From NCBI GenBank assembly GCA_026004735.1, contig BPJS01000001.1, positions 1,116,001-1,180,000 of the forward strand: 64,000 nucleotides of DNA. The letters run 5' to 3'. Every line of letters starts with the position of its first letter. Positions within the stretch are counted from its first letter, which is position 1. The translations under genes were made by a program, and so were the position numbers. Positions 30,841-40,834 of this stretch are shown here, one piece after another. Origin of the DNA: Isosphaeraceae bacterium (lineage in GTDB: Bacteria > Planctomycetota > Planctomycetia > Isosphaerales > Isosphaeraceae). The notes under the pieces are model-generated. The model ran no database searches. It was not told the DNA's origin and was given only the letters and a program-made list of their open reading frames with translations.

Positions 30841-31095
30841 TTATTGAGGACGCCGATTCGCTCCCGGGTAGCCGGTATTGGGCCCCCCGTAACCGGTCTG
30901 TCCTCCCATTTTGCTTTGCATCGACTTGGCATAGGCTTCCTGGCTGGAGGTGTCGATACCCGATTCGGAGACCGGGGGAGGCGGCTCGCCTTTCAACCCC
31001 GCGGCCTGCTCATTCGGATTCTCCGTGCAGCCGACGACTGCCATCAGCCCGACCATCAGGATCGAGGCACCCGCTCCCCGCAAGACCCTCATCAT
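30841..31095 (-). CDS. Small lipoprotein
   Basis: 84 aa. ATG 31095 is preferred (AGAGGT seven nt upstream); a TTG at 31101 is possible. A lipobox (LMAVVGC) predicts lipidation at about Cys 22. The mature chain is short, Gly/Pro/Gln-rich (GYGGPNTGYPGANRRPQ) and probably disordered. Small lipoproteins of this type commonly accompany DUF1559 genes in planctomycetes; here it precedes one. Confidence 0.8.
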   Translation of the reverse strand: MMRVLRGAGASILMVGLMAVVGCTENPNEQAAGLKGEPPPPVSESGIDTSSQEAYAKSMQSKMGGQTGYGGPNTGYPGANRRPQ

Positions 31096-31631
31096 GGTCA
31101 ACCTCTGTGGTAGCGATCTCGGGCAGAATAGGTCGCCGGAACGACGCCTATTCGACCGGAATCCCGAGCGTGCCGAGTCAAGCCCAGACTCCAGTCGCTC
31201 GAACTACGGATGAACTTGAAGACCCCACTCGAACGAAGTCGCACGAATGGCGCGGAAGTGAAGTTTTTCGATCATCGAGCGCCGATCGCACGCTGTCAAC
31301 TCTGGAACAGCGCTAACTGATCGTTTTTCGGCACGCCGATTCTCGAAAAAAAACAGGCGGCCGACTCCTCTCCGGCTTGCAGGAAACGGGGGAAGTCGAG
31401 CGTTGCACTCCAGGGGATCGCCCCGGAGTGCCCGTTCGAGGGGCTCGCCTGCTGGGTCGTTTGGGGGCAAGCGGGAGCGACGCTCGGCTTGGGAGTCCCT
31501 CTGGCCGGGGCAGGCGAGCCGGCCGAGTCGCGCTCCGGCTCGCCGACGGACCGGGGGGATGGCTGGTCTCGCGGCCGGGCGGCTGTCGCTACAATGATGG
31601 ACTCTTCGGAGTGGGCGCTGGTCCACTTCGG
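31096..31631. other. Intergenic region before tRNA-Leu
   Basis: 536 bp between the lipoprotein gene and tRNA-Leu. The open frames here are Arg/Pro-rich with no family features. An A-run occurs near 31347-31354 without a stem. No gene is supported. Confidence 0.45.
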
Positions 31632-31716
<85 letters not shown>

Positions 31717-32072
31717 TGACGGTCGCCGTGCGTCTGCCGATCCGGCTCAGTCGCGGGCCGCCTGATCCGGGTCGGTCCGTCACTGCCACGCGATCGGGGC
31801 GAGCATGCCGGCCGTCGGGGGAGCGCGCCCGCCGGTGGCCGCTGGGGCCTTGGCCGGGGGCATTCTCCGCGATGGGATCAGACGACGGCCGCGGCCTGAG
31901 GCGGTGATTGGCCGACCGATTGGTTGTGGGGGTTGCCGTGTCAGCTCGACGCGGGTGGTCAAGGCTCTGATTTTGAAAGATCAAGCCCTCGGCGACCCGT
32001 TACGGCGACCCGTTACGCGGCGGACGCCCCCAGAGGAGGACCCGGCTGGGGACGGGCTCGCAGTTTGGGAGG
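31717..32072. other. Intergenic gap
   Basis: 356 bp after tRNA-Leu. No gene is supported. A small tandem duplication (CGGCGACCCGTTA twice) lies near 31990-32018. Confidence 0.4.
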
Positions 32073-32435
32073 CTAGGCCGCGTGGAGTGCGCCGCCGAGG
32101 AGCGTCTTCCAGATCGGGACGAGGTTCGGCTCGTTGAATATGATCGGGACGGCCAGGGGCAGGATGAACCAGAAGAGGACCGATTCGTCGAACCGCGTGA
32201 GCAGTTTGAAGTAGATGAACGTCATCACGAAATTGACCCCCAGCCAGATTTGCCAGAGGCGATAGTTGGGCTGTTCGAACTGACTGAGCAGGAAGACGTA
32301 GCTGAGGAAGGCGACCAGCAGCGTGTAAAGGAAGCTCATGGCCAGCACGTGCCGTCGCATGGGTTCGGCGACGATAAAAACTCGAATCAACGATCCGAAA
32401 AGCAGGGTTTTCAGGCCGTAGTAATAAAGCTCCAT
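32073..32435 (-). CDS. Small four-TM membrane protein, unknown function
   Basis: 120 aa from ATG 32435 (MELYYYGLKTLLFGSLIRVF); an upstream in-frame ATG at 32579 would add a Pro-rich tail lacking coding character. Hydrophobic segments fall near residues 8-20, 32-53, 64-80 and 88-103 (VLFWFILPLAVPIIFN). No family was recognised. It does not appear to share an operon with a neighbour. Confidence 0.65.
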   Translation of the reverse strand: MELYYYGLKTLLFGSLIRVFIVAEPMRRHVLAMSFLYTLLVAFLSYVFLLSQFEQPNYRLWQIWLGVNFVMTFIYFKLLTRFDESVLFWFILPLAVPIIFNEPNLVPIWKTLLGGALHAA

Positions 32436-32727
32436 ATCGGTAGTCTTGCCGATACGGAACGAAGCGGCCACAAGATTCGTCAGAACGCAGGCGCTGGGAA
32501 AACAAGGTGGCCTGGGCGGGCCGGGGTAATTCGAATTGGACCCTTCTCGAAGGCCGAGTGGAACGTTCGGGGGCGTCAAAGGGGAGTGCGGTCGCGGCCG
32601 CGGACCCAGCGTCCAGGGTCGGCCCGGTGGCTGGGGTGAACGTCGGGGAGCGGTCGCGGGCGTGGGGAGGCGGAGTCGAGCCCGAAGGTGGGATCGAGCG
32701 GCCTAGGCAACAGAGCATCGAAACGGG

Positions 32728-33654
32728 TCACCTGGGGGGAAGAGGGCCGTGGGGAAGCGGGCTCGTGTGGGAAGATGAACGGGCGGCAAGAATCTGGTCG
32801 GCCAGTTCGGCGAAGCCCAATCCGCGGTCGCTGCGGGTGAGGTAGCGGGGCGGAGAGGAGATTTGGGGGAGGAAGGGTTCGATGTTGGCGACTCCGACGG
32901 AGTGTTCGAAGTAGGCGAAGGCCTCGGCGTCGTTGGGGCTGTCGCCGATGAAGATCCAGTGGGATCGTTGGGCGTCGAGGTCGATGCCGAGCAGCTCGCC
33001 GGCGGCGCGGCGGAGGCCGGAGGCTTTGTCAGCGGGACAGAGGGTGATGTGGACCTGAACGCTGGAGACCAGGCAACGGCCGCCGACGGCCTGGATCGCC
33101 TGGCCGATCCGGGCCACCTCGGCGGGGGTGAGGGTCCGGCCAGGCGCGTCGAGGGTCAGGTCGACGAGCCGTTCGGGCCCGTCGTCGGAGATCCGCAGAT
33201 CGGCGATCTCGTGCCGGAGCCGCTCGAAGACTTGGTGGAGCACGGCGCGTTGGGCCATGCGCGCCGGTTCGGGGTCGTAAAATCCCTCGACGCGGGGCGA
33301 GCCGGGCACGGCTCGGACCCAGGCGCCGCCGTTTTCGGCGACGGCGAGGTCGATCGGCAGGAGGCTGGCGGCGGTGCGTGCCCAGACCAGGGGGCGGCCG
33401 GTGCACGCCGCAAGGCGGACACCGGCATGCACCAGGCGCCAGAGGGCCGCGCAGGCTGGCTCTTCGAGCCGGCCGTGGCGGGTGATCGTATCGTCGACGT
33501 CGAAGGCGATGCCGACGAGGGAGCGGGCCAAGTCGTCGGGGAGAGTCGAGAGGGGCCGAAGCATGGGAGGGGGACTCGTCGGTGCGGTCGAGCGGAGCAG
33601 GCGTACCGGGGTACCCGACGAGGGCCGGGCGGTGCAAGGGGTCGTCGTCGTCAT
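32728..33654 (-). CDS. HAD-superfamily (Cof-like, type IIB) sugar phosphatase
   Basis: 308 aa if started at ATG 33654, which overlaps the csrA stop as TGATG; an internal ATG at 33564 removes 30 residues of little coding character. Motif I is FDVDDTIT with the nucleophilic Asp. ACTGRPLVWARTA and AVAENGGAWV follow, a cap domain sits in the middle, ADKASGLRRA supplies the Lys, and motif IV is FIGDSPNDAEAF. Members such as sucrose- or mannosyl-glycerate phosphatases remove phosphate from sugars; the substrate is not predictable. The link to csrA suggests coupling to carbon-storage control. Confidence 0.85.
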   Translation of the reverse strand: MTTTTPCTARPSSGTPVRLLRSTAPTSPPPMLRPLSTLPDDLARSLVGIAFDVDDTITRHGRLEEPACAALWRLVHAGVRLAACTGRPLVWARTAASLLPIDLAVAENGGAWVRAVPGSPRVEGFYDPEPARMAQRAVLHQVFERLRHEIADLRISDDGPERLVDLTLDAPGRTLTPAEVARIGQAIQAVGGRCLVSSVQVHITLCPADKASGLRRAAGELLGIDLDAQRSHWIFIGDSPNDAEAFAYFEHSVGVANIEPFLPQISSPPRYLTRSDRGLGFAELADQILAARSSSHTSPLPHGPLPPR

Positions 33655-33845
33655 CAGGCAGCGCGGCGCGCGCGGGCGGATCGGGCCAGAGCGCGCGACT
33701 GGCGGACCTCGGCGCGATCGACGCGGATATGAGGCGGCGCTTCGATGCCGAGACGGACCGACTGGTTGTCGAGTTTGACGACGGTGATCCGGATCTGGTC
33801 ACCGACCCAGATTTGCTCGCCGAGTTTGCGTCCCAGGACCAACAT
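33654..33845 (-). CDS. csrA: Carbon storage regulator CsrA
   Basis: 63 aa from ATG 33845, preceded by GGAGGAGGGC. The sequence MLVLGRKLGEQIWVGDQIRI, then VVKLDNQSVRLGIEAP, is the CsrA fold with the Arg residues used for RNA binding. It ends with an Arg/Ala-rich tail. CsrA dimers bind GGA-containing leader hairpins and control translation. A perfect hairpin lies directly upstream of its own ribosome-binding site, so autoregulation is plausible. Its stop overlaps the HAD gene start. Confidence 0.95.
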   Translation of the reverse strand: MLVLGRKLGEQIWVGDQIRITVVKLDNQSVRLGIEAPPHIRVDRAEVRQSRALARSARARRAA

Positions 33846-33868
33846 TGCACACGCCCTCCTCCGTGAGG

Positions 33869-33887
33869 GGCGGGCCCAGGGCCCGCC
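33869..33887 (-). promoter_or_regulatory. Perfect inverted repeat in the csrA leader
   Basis: GGCGGGCCC and GGGCCCGCC separated by one base, 24 nt upstream of the csrA ATG and just 5' of the GGAGGAGG ribosome-binding site. In the mRNA it would form a strong hairpin next to a GGA motif, the kind of site CsrA binds. Confidence 0.55.
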
Positions 33888-34124
33888 GGAAACCACCAAA
33901 ACCGAAGAAGCAGCCCGCGTGCCAGGGCGTGTTGGGGAACCCAAGGCGCAGGCCGATCCCGATGACGCATGGGGTTATGGGGATGCTAGTTCAGACCAAT
34001 TGGCGGTTGTGGCGGCGGGGCAGGGCGGGGGCGGCGGACGGTGGCGTCGGAGGGGATTTTTGTAGACTTTGATGGACGCGGAAGGGGATCGGAGGGGTTG
34101 GGGGGGAGGGGTAGTGGTCGAGCG

Positions 34125-36695
34125 ATGGGAGCGCGTAGGGGCGGATTTGAACGCCGAGGAGGTAGGGATTGGGTCGGGCTGGCCGGGCTGGTGGTCTGGG
34201 TTCTGGCGTGGCTGTGGCCGATCGGCGGTGGGGGTCGGATGCCGGTCGGGGGGGATGTCACGCAGTTCCAGATCGGACTGATGGGCGAGTATGACCGGGC
34301 GCTGGCCGAAGGCCGGCTGCCGCTCTGGAACGCGAGCTGGGGGTTTGGGTTTCCGGGGCTGGCCGAGAGCCAGATGGGGGTGTACTACCCGCCGCACGTG
34401 GTGCTGTATGGGCTGTTGAACACGGAGACGGCGTATACGGTCAGTCTGGTCGGGCACCTGATCTGGGGGGCGTGGGGGGCGTACTGGCTGGCGCGGGTGG
34501 TGGGTGTGTCGGCGGTCGGGGCGTTTCTGGCCGGTGTGGCGTGGTCGGCGTCGGGGTTTAGCCTGATCCATTTGAGCCACCAGTGGGCGTACACGGCGGG
34601 AAGCTGGATGCCGTGGGCGTGGGGGCTGGCGTGGCGGGTCGGGCGGGGCGAGGGGGTGGGACGGTCGGTGCTGGGGTTGGGCTGCGTGCTGGCGGTGCAG
34701 GTGTTGCCGGGGCACTTTCAGTTGGCGTTTATCACCCAGGTGACGGCGGTGGTGGTGGGGCTGGCGGCGCTGGGGGGGAGTCGAGAGGAGCAGCGAGAGC
34801 TGGCGCGGTGGCGTCGGGTTGTGGGGCTGGTGGTTGGGGTTGGGTTGGTCGTGCCGTTGGCGGCGTGTCAATTGTGGCCGACGTGGCAGTTGGCGCAGCG
34901 GGCCGAGTTGGATCGGACGTTTGAGTATTTGTCGGGGTTTTCGACCCATTGGGTGCATCTGGTTTCGTATGTTGCGCCGGGGTTGTTTCATGGGTCGCCG
35001 TTATGGCGGCCGATTGTTTGGGATCCGCTGCGGACCAGTCCCGAGGAGCATTTGGGGTATATCGGTTTGGTGCCGCTGGCGTTGGCGTTGGCGGCGGTGT
35101 GGGCCGGCTGGCGACGGGATCGCGCGGTACGCACTCTGATGATCGTCGGGCTGGTGAGCGTGTATTTGAGTCTGGGCCCGAATGTGCCGGGGTTTGAGGG
35201 GCTTGTTCGGCTGCCGGGGTTCTCGTTTTTCCGGGCACCGGCGCGGTGGGGTTCGGCGACGATGCTGGCCGGCGCGGTGCTGGCGGGGATCGGGCTGGAC
35301 CGGGTGGGCCGCGATGGTGGGGTGCGGAAGGCGGGGATGATCGTGGGCGGCCTGTCGCTGCTGGTGCCGCTGCTGGTTGTCGGGGTGATGGAGCTGGGGT
35401 TGGCGGTGACAAGCACGCGGCCGCCGGGGTGGATTACCGAGGTGTCGCGGCTGGTGGGGGTGCCGTCGCCGGTGCCGGAGGGGAGGGTGCTGGACGCGAT
35501 CACGAAGGCGCGGCGGTCGTCGGACAACCCGATTGTGATTGCTGGGCTGCGGCGGCGGGGGATGAGCGAGATGGCGGTGTTTGCGAAGGAGCGTGGGGGG
35601 ATTTACGTATCCGAAGCGATCGAGACGGCGGGCGTGGGTCTGGTGCTTCTGATGGTGGTTGGGATGGTGGGCGGTCGGCGCGGCGTTGGGTTGCTGGTGC
35701 TCTTGAGTGTCGTCGACCTGGGGCTGCTTGGGCGCCACCGCGAAGTCGAGGACGCGCCGTTGCGGCCGTTGGTGGAACAAAGCCCGGTGCTGGGGCGGCT
35801 GGCGGAGCGGACGCGCGAGACGGGGGGCCGGTCGCTCGACCCGCTGGGGAATCTCGGGATGGTTGCCGGGGCGGCGCCGGTGTTGGCTTATCGGACGCTG
35901 GATTTGAAGGCGGCGGGAGACCTGGAGCAGATGCTTCGATCGGAGATGCCCTCGAGTGGGGTTTATGCGGGAATGGCGGGAGGGTGTCGGTTTGCCGGTG
36001 TGCGGGTGGTGGTTTCGGGACCGCTTGGGGAAGGGTACGGCGCGCGGTTGACGGCCGAGGAAGCGACACGGGAGGAGATCGTCGACCCGGCGCTGGCGTC
36101 GTGGCTGTATGGGAGGCGATTCGTGGAGGACCCGGCCGTTTGGGCGATGCTGCCGCCGTTTGTGGTGCGGGTGATGCGAGGCCCGTCGGAGCGGGCGTGG
36201 CGGCTGGCCGAGGCGGAGGTGGTCGAAGCGGCCTTGCGCGAGACGACAGGCGGCCGGCTGCTGGCGGTCCACCTGGCCATACGCGAGTCGCTCCGCGAGC
36301 CGGTGCCGGTGCGCCGGCTGGCGCCGGAGCGGATGCTGGTTGGGCCGATGGAGGTGGGGCTCGGTTCGACGCGGCGGGTTTTGATCGTCGAGCTGGTTGA
36401 TCCGGAGTGGGTGGGGACGTGGGTGGAGGCGGGCGGGCAGCGGGCGGCGGCGGTGATCGGGGCGACCGGATGGACGCGGGCCGGCGGTCCTCTGGATCCG
36501 GGCCGGCGCGGGGGGCTGATGCTGGTGGATCCCCCGCCGGGACCGGGTGTGTGGACGTTGGATCTACGGTACGAAGGCCGCGCGGCGATGGAGGGGCTGG
36601 GGGCGTCGATGGTCGCGTGGGCGGCGTGGCTGGCGGGATGGTGGAAGGCGGGGCGGGATCGCCGGCGAGGGCGATTGCGGGATGGGGAGGGGTGA
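34125..36695 (+). CDS. Large polytopic membrane protein, YfhO-like
   Basis: 856 aa from ATG 34125 (an in-frame ATG at 34041 is possible). About a dozen hydrophobic segments fill residues 1-520. The first extracytoplasmic loop has the GT-C/YfhO pattern: [30 protein letters not shown] and [16 protein letters not shown], with a DE/Q-type acidic site. The soluble C-terminal 300 residues follow. YfhO-family proteins are implicated in glycosylating lipoteichoic acid or other surface polymers in Gram-positives; here a lipid-linked sugar transferase is an inference. It precedes argC by 85 bp. Confidence 0.78.
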   Translation: MGARRGGFERRGGRDWVGLAGLVVWVLAWLWPIGGGGRMPVGGDVTQFQIGLMGEYDRALAEGRLPLWNASWGFGFPGLAESQMGVYYPPHVVLYGLLNTETAYTVSLVGHLIWGAWGAYWLARVVGVSAVGAFLAGVAWSASGFSLIHLSHQWAYTAGSWMPWAWGLAWRVGRGEGVGRSVLGLGCVLAVQVLPGHFQLAFITQVTAVVVGLAALGGSREEQRELARWRRVVGLVVGVGLVVPLAACQLWPTWQLAQRAELDRTFEYLSGFSTHWVHLVSYVAPGLFHGSPLWRPIVWDPLRTSPEEHLGYIGLVPLALALAAVWAGWRRDRAVRTLMIVGLVSVYLSLGPNVPGFEGLVRLPGFSFFRAPARWGSATMLAGAVLAGIGLDRVGRDGGVRKAGMIVGGLSLLVPLLVVGVMELGLAVTSTRPPGWITEVSRLVGVPSPVPEGRVLDAITKARRSSDNPIVIAGLRRRGMSEMAVFAKERGGIYVSEAIETAGVGLVLLMVVGMVGGRRGVGLLVLLSVVDLGLLGRHREVEDAPLRPLVEQSPVLGRLAERTRETGGRSLDPLGNLGMVAGAAPVLAYRTLDLKAAGDLEQMLRSEMPSSGVYAGMAGGCRFAGVRVVVSGPLGEGYGARLTAEEATREEIVDPALASWLYGRRFVEDPAVWAMLPPFVVRVMRGPSERAWRLAEAEVVEAALRETTGGRLLAVHLAIRESLREPVPVRRLAPERMLVGPMEVGLGSTRRVLIVELVDPEWVGTWVEAGGQRAAAVIGATGWTRAGGPLDPGRRGGLMLVDPPPGPGVWTLDLRYEGRAAMEGLGASMVAWAAWLAGWWKAGRDRRRGRLRDGEG

Positions 36696-36780
36696 CGTTC
36701 GAGGAGCGGCCGGCGATACTCGAACCGACGAGGCCCGCGGCGGGTCCGTCCGGCGCGAGACCGAGGAGGAGCCTCCGCTT

Positions 36781-37812
36781 ATGTCGAAATCACGTGTGGA
36801 CGTCGTGATCGTCGGGGCCTCAGGGTACACGGCGCTGGAGCTGGTGAAGATTTTGCTGCGGCATCCGGGCGCGCGGATCACGATGGCGACGTCGCGGCAG
36901 GGGGAGCGGCTCGACGCGTTGCACCCGAGTCTGACCAACCGGATTGATCTGGAGTGTGTGCCGTTTGACCCGGACAAGGTGGCGTCGGCGGGCCAGGTGG
37001 CGTTTTTGGGGCTGCCGCATGCGGCGAGCCTTGAGGTGGTGCCGCAACTGCGACGGCGTGGGGTGCGGGTGATCGACTTGAGTGCGGACTACCGGCTCAA
37101 GGATCCGCAGGCGTATCAGGACTGGTACGGCCACACGCATACCGATCCGGAGGGACTGGCGGAGGCCGTCTATGGGCTGCCGGAGTTGAATCGGAAGCAG
37201 ATTCCGAAGGCGGGGCTGGTGGCCAATCCGGGGTGTTACACGACGGCGAGCATCCTGGGGCTGGCGCCGTTGATCGCGGCGAACAAGATCGAGCGGACGG
37301 GGATCATCATCGACGCGAAGAGCGGGGTTTCGGGCGGCGGGCGGACGCCGAAGCTCGCATTCCATTTTCCGGAGTGCAATGAGAGCCTGAGCGCGTACGG
37401 AGTGGGCCGGCACCGGCACACGCCGGAGATTGAGCAGGTCTTGACGGAGCTCGGCCACGGGCACGGCGGGGCGGTGGATGTGATCTTCACGCCGCATCTG
37501 GTGCCGATGGACCGGGGGATTCTGGCGACGATTTACGCGACGTCGAAGGGGACGGCCGTTGAGCACGACCTGATGGAGCTGTATCGGACATATTACCGGG
37601 ATAGTCCGTTTGTGCGGGTTGTGAATCACTTGCCGGCCACGAAGGACTCGGCCCACACGAACTATTGCGACATCACGCTGCGGGTTGTGAAGGGGCGGAT
37701 CCTTGTGATTTCGTGTCTGGACAATCTCATTAAAGGCGCGAGCGGGGCGGCCGTGCAAAACTTCAACCTGATGACGGGGCAGGGGGAGGCGACGGGGCTG
37801 CTGACCCAGTGA
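36781..37812 (+). CDS. argC: N-acetyl-gamma-glutamyl-phosphate reductase
   Basis: 343 aa from ATG 36781, with GGAGGAG upstream. The NADP-binding start is [20 protein letters not shown]. The catalytic Cys is in [28 protein letters not shown], then [11 protein letters not shown] with the catalytic-type His, and [17 protein letters not shown] complete the dimerisation domain. It performs the third step of arginine biosynthesis in the cytoplasm. No other arg gene is adjacent. Confidence 0.97.
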   Translation: MSKSRVDVVIVGASGYTALELVKILLRHPGARITMATSRQGERLDALHPSLTNRIDLECVPFDPDKVASAGQVAFLGLPHAASLEVVPQLRRRGVRVIDLSADYRLKDPQAYQDWYGHTHTDPEGLAEAVYGLPELNRKQIPKAGLVANPGCYTTASILGLAPLIAANKIERTGIIIDAKSGVSGGGRTPKLAFHFPECNESLSAYGVGRHRHTPEIEQVLTELGHGHGGAVDVIFTPHLVPMDRGILATIYATSKGTAVEHDLMELYRTYYRDSPFVRVVNHLPATKDSAHTNYCDITLRVVKGRILVISCLDNLIKGASGAAVQNFNLMTGQGEATGLLTQ

Positions 37813-38302
37813 GGAGCGGGCCGGGTGGGGCCGATCGGGTGGGGAGAAGCCGTTCGATCAGGGTGGTGGTATCGACGGGGACATCCTGGCCGGTTGCGGG
37901 GCGAGGGCGTAGAGAGTGGGGTTTGGGCGGAGCCGGCGCGGGGGAGATGGGCAGGTGTGGGGGGGAGTTGGGTTGGTGGGCTGTGGGAGGGGTTGCGGTT
38001 TGAGGTTCAGGGTTGGCTGGGGTGGGGTGCTCGGCTCGCAGCTTGCGCAGAGCGTTGAGAGATTGGCGGAACAGGCGGTCGGCGGCGGCTTCGTAGCGGA
38101 GCCAGAGGGGGTCGGGTGGTCCATCGGGTTCGCGGGCGGCGGAGAGGTGCAGGCGAGCGGCTGCCTGGATCAGGCGGGTAACAAGGAAGCGTTCGAAGGC
38201 GGTGCGGGGGGCGAGCTCGAGCCAGAGGCTGGCTAGTTCGTCGCGTTGGGATGGGTCAAGGCCCGGGGGAAGGATGATGGACTCGGGGAGCGAGGCTGTC
38301 AT
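37763..38302 (-). CDS. Hypothetical protein, convergent with argC
   Basis: 179 aa. The first half is helical and has clear coding character ([32 protein letters not shown], described here in two parts; [21 protein letters not shown]). The second half is a long Pro/Ala-rich tail. The final 50 bp overlap the end of argC on the opposite strand. The [12 protein letters not shown] helix resembles small planctomycete proteins of unknown function. No enzymatic motif. Confidence 0.6.
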   Translation of the reverse strand: MTASLPESIILPPGLDPSQRDELASLWLELAPRTAFERFLVTRLIQAAARLHLSAAREPDGPPDPLWLRYEAAADRLFRQSLNALRKLRAEHPTPANPEPQTATPPTAHQPNSPPHLPISPAPAPPKPHSLRPRPATGQDVPVDTTTLIERLLPTRSAPPGPLLTGSAAPSPPPAPSSG

Positions 38303-38492
38303 GACGTTGGCTCACGGCTCTGAAGTGGGGCACTGGGAGGTTTACCAGGGATGATCGGGCCGTGGGCGATTCCGATCGGTCTTTCTCGGGCGAAGGATCG
38401 AGACGGTCAAAGCGGGGAGGGACCGGAGGGGGCGGGTTGAGAAGAGGTGGGCGGGGCGGTTGTTTGACCTTTAGCGGTGGGGAGGCGGGGCG

Positions 38493-39149
38493 ATGCTTGC
38501 GGCGGATTACCGGATTCGTCCGATGGAATCGAGGGATTATGGGGAGCTGTCGGCGTTGTGCGCGCGGGTTTATCCGGAAGAGGAACCGTATACGGTGGAG
38601 GAGTTAGCGGCCCATCATCGGGCGTTTCCGGATGGGCAGTTCGTGGCGGAGTATGTCCCGACGGGGGCGGCAGTCGGGGCGCATTACACGCTGATTTTGC
38701 GGCTCAAGGATTTCCGGGTGGACGATCCGTGGGAGGTGCTGACGGCAGGCGGGACGTTTGCGGATCATGATCCGGTGAACGGTCATACGCTCTATGGCGC
38801 GGACATCATGGTCAGTCCGGAGCATCGGCATCATGGGCTGGCGGCGGAGCTGACGGCGGCCGCCCGGCGGCTGGTCGTCACGCGCCGGTTGTGGCGGATG
38901 GTGGGGGCGAGCCGGCTGCCGGGATACGGTCGGAGGATGGGGGAGATGACGGCCGCGGAGTATGTGCGGCGAGTGGTGGCCGGGGAGTTGGTGGACCCGG
39001 TACTGACGGTCCACCTGAAGGATGGGTGGCAGGTCGTCCGAGCGATTCGGGGGTATTTGCAGCACGACCCCGAAAGTGGGAACTGGGCGGCGGTGATCCA
39101 GTGGATCAACCCGGAGTGTCCGCCGCCGGCGGAGCTGGCCTTGGCGTAG
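38493..39149 (+). CDS. GNAT-family N-acetyltransferase
   Basis: 218 aa, GGGGAGG before the ATG. RIRPMESRDYGELSALCARV opens the GNAT fold, GQFVAEYVP with GAAVGAHYTLIL form the central strands, and GADIMVSPEHRHHGLAAEL is the acetyl-CoA pyrophosphate loop (R/Q-x-x-G-x-A: RHHGLA). The C-terminus (residues 150-218) is an extension resembling GNAT proteins that accompany carbon-nitrogen hydrolases. Substrate unknown. Confidence 0.87.
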   Translation: MLAADYRIRPMESRDYGELSALCARVYPEEEPYTVEELAAHHRAFPDGQFVAEYVPTGAAVGAHYTLILRLKDFRVDDPWEVLTAGGTFADHDPVNGHTLYGADIMVSPEHRHHGLAAELTAAARRLVVTRRLWRMVGASRLPGYGRRMGEMTAAEYVRRVVAGELVDPVLTVHLKDGWQVVRAIRGYLQHDPESGNWAAVIQWINPECPPPAELALA

Positions 39150-39208
39150 GCAGGGTCAGGACGCGGCTGGGAAGGGAGGCGAGGACGAACTGGAGATTGC
39201 CGGGTGGG

Positions 39209-40720
39209 TCAGCGGGGGAGCTTGCCGAAGCGGTTGGGGTCGCGGTCGCCCAGACCGCCCTTGAGGGGGATTTTGGGTTCGGGCTTGGGCGGGCGGGGGG
39301 AATCGTCGGGTGGCTCGTCGTCGTCGGAGTCGTCGGGTGTGGCGGTCGGGGCGGGGGGACGGAGGGAGAGGGCAATGCGGCGAGCTTCGTCGTCGATGGA
39401 GAGGATGCGGACGTCGACCTGTTGACCGGGTTGGACGACGTCTTTGATGCGGTAGACCTTCTTGGGGCCCATTTCGGAGATGTGGATGAGGCCTTCGAGG
39501 CCGGGTTCGAGTTCGACGAAGGCGCCGAAGTCCATGATCTTGGTGACGGTGCCGGGGACCGTCTGGCCGATTGCGTAGCGGGACCAGACGGTATCCCAGG
39601 GGCTGGAGGTGAGTTGTTTGAGGCCGAGGGTGACTTTTTGGGCCTGGCGGTCGATCCGGAGGACTTTGACTTCGAGTTCCTGGCCGATTTTGACGATCTG
39701 GGCGGGGTCGGAGACGCGGCCCCAAGCCATTTCGCCAACGGGGAGGAGGCCGTCGACGCCGCCAAGGTCGACGAAGGCGCCGAAGGGTTTGAGGGAGCGG
39801 ACGACGCCGGTGCGGATCTGGCCTTCCTGGAGGGAGTTCCAGGTTTTTTCGCGGAGCTCAGCGCGTTCTTTTTCGAGGAGTTCGCGGCGGGAGACGACGA
39901 GATTTTTGTCGCGGGGGGAGACTTCGGTGACGAGGCAGCGGAGGCGCTGGTTGAGGTAGTCGGTGACGGATTCGACGTGAGTCAATTCGATCTGGGAGAT
40001 GGGGAGGAAGCCGCGGATGCCGTTGACGTCGACCTCGGCGCCGCCCTTGATGGCCTTGGTGACGCGGGCCTCGACGATCATGCCCTTTTTGAGGTTGGCC
40101 CAGGTGGCGGCGACGGCGGCGCCCTGCCGGGACATGACGAGCAGGCCCTCGTCGCGGTCGTAGCGGTCGAAGACGACCTCGACGATGTCGCCGACGGCGG
40201 GAGGCTCGCTCTTGAACTGATCGAGGGGAACGATGCCCTCGCTTTTGGCGCCAAGGTCGAGGAAGACGGTGTCGCCGCGGATGGCGACGACGCGTGCGCG
40301 TTGGATGCCGGGGCGGTCTTCCTGGCCGATGCCGTCCTTGGGCTGGCCGGCGCGTTGGGTGGAGCGGGTGCGGGTGGGAGTGGTGGGACGGAGGGATTCG
40401 GGATCGAAGTCGGCCAGGAGGGCTTCGAGTTCGGCTTCGATCTGCTCGTCCTTATGGCGTTTGAAATTGGTGTCGAGGGGGAGGGGATCGGGTCGGGAGG
40501 CGGACCGAGCCAGCTCGGCGTCGATGGCGTCGTCGACGTCCTGGATGGAGCGCGGGGGTGGTTCGTCGTCGGGGGTGGATCGGGGCTTGGGAGCGGCGGG
40601 CGGTTTGAGCAAGCCGGGCGCGGGCGGGGTGGCGGGAGGGACGGCGCGAGGGTCAGCGCCCGCTGGCGGGTCGGTGAGGCTACGGACGCGGCGTTGGAGG
40701 GGGGGTTCGTTGGCGTTCAT
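39209..40720 (-). CDS. rpsA: 30S ribosomal protein S1 / S1-domain RNA-binding protein
   Basis: 503 aa. A disordered Pro-rich N-terminus (residues 1-115) precedes four S1 domains: RARVVAIRGDTVFLDLG, IVEARVTKAIKGGAEVDV, RTGVVRSLKPFGAFVDLGGVDG and VPGTVTKIMDFGAFVELEPG. An acidic/Pro tail closes it. S1 binds mRNA at the 30S platform. Four domains instead of six, plus long disordered ends, is common outside Proteobacteria. It might also be a Tex- or PNPase-like accessory S1 protein, but the consecutive domains favour S1. Confidence 0.88.
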   Translation of the reverse strand: MNANEPPLQRRVRSLTDPPAGADPRAVPPATPPAPGLLKPPAAPKPRSTPDDEPPPRSIQDVDDAIDAELARSASRPDPLPLDTNFKRHKDEQIEAELEALLADFDPESLRPTTPTRTRSTQRAGQPKDGIGQEDRPGIQRARVVAIRGDTVFLDLGAKSEGIVPLDQFKSEPPAVGDIVEVVFDRYDRDEGLLVMSRQGAAVAATWANLKKGMIVEARVTKAIKGGAEVDVNGIRGFLPISQIELTHVESVTDYLNQRLRCLVTEVSPRDKNLVVSRRELLEKERAELREKTWNSLQEGQIRTGVVRSLKPFGAFVDLGGVDGLLPVGEMAWGRVSDPAQIVKIGQELEVKVLRIDRQAQKVTLGLKQLTSSPWDTVWSRYAIGQTVPGTVTKIMDFGAFVELEPGLEGLIHISEMGPKKVYRIKDVVQPGQQVDVRILSIDDEARRIALSLRPPAPTATPDDSDDDEPPDDSPRPPKPEPKIPLKGGLGDRDPNRFGKLPR

Positions 40721-40834
40721 TCGATCGGTCGGTCGGGGGGTGAAGACGAGCGTGACCGCTCGGTGGGCGGTTGCGGTGAAGCGGTGCGGGTTTGGAGCCG
40801 TTCCAAAGGCCGGCTGGGGTGTGGTCGGGGTGTC

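Noticed and set aside
31204..31626. A 140-codon minus-strand frame before tRNA-Leu
   Set aside because: Arg/Pro-rich, no motif, no ribosome-binding site, and overlapped by equally poor frames on the other strand.
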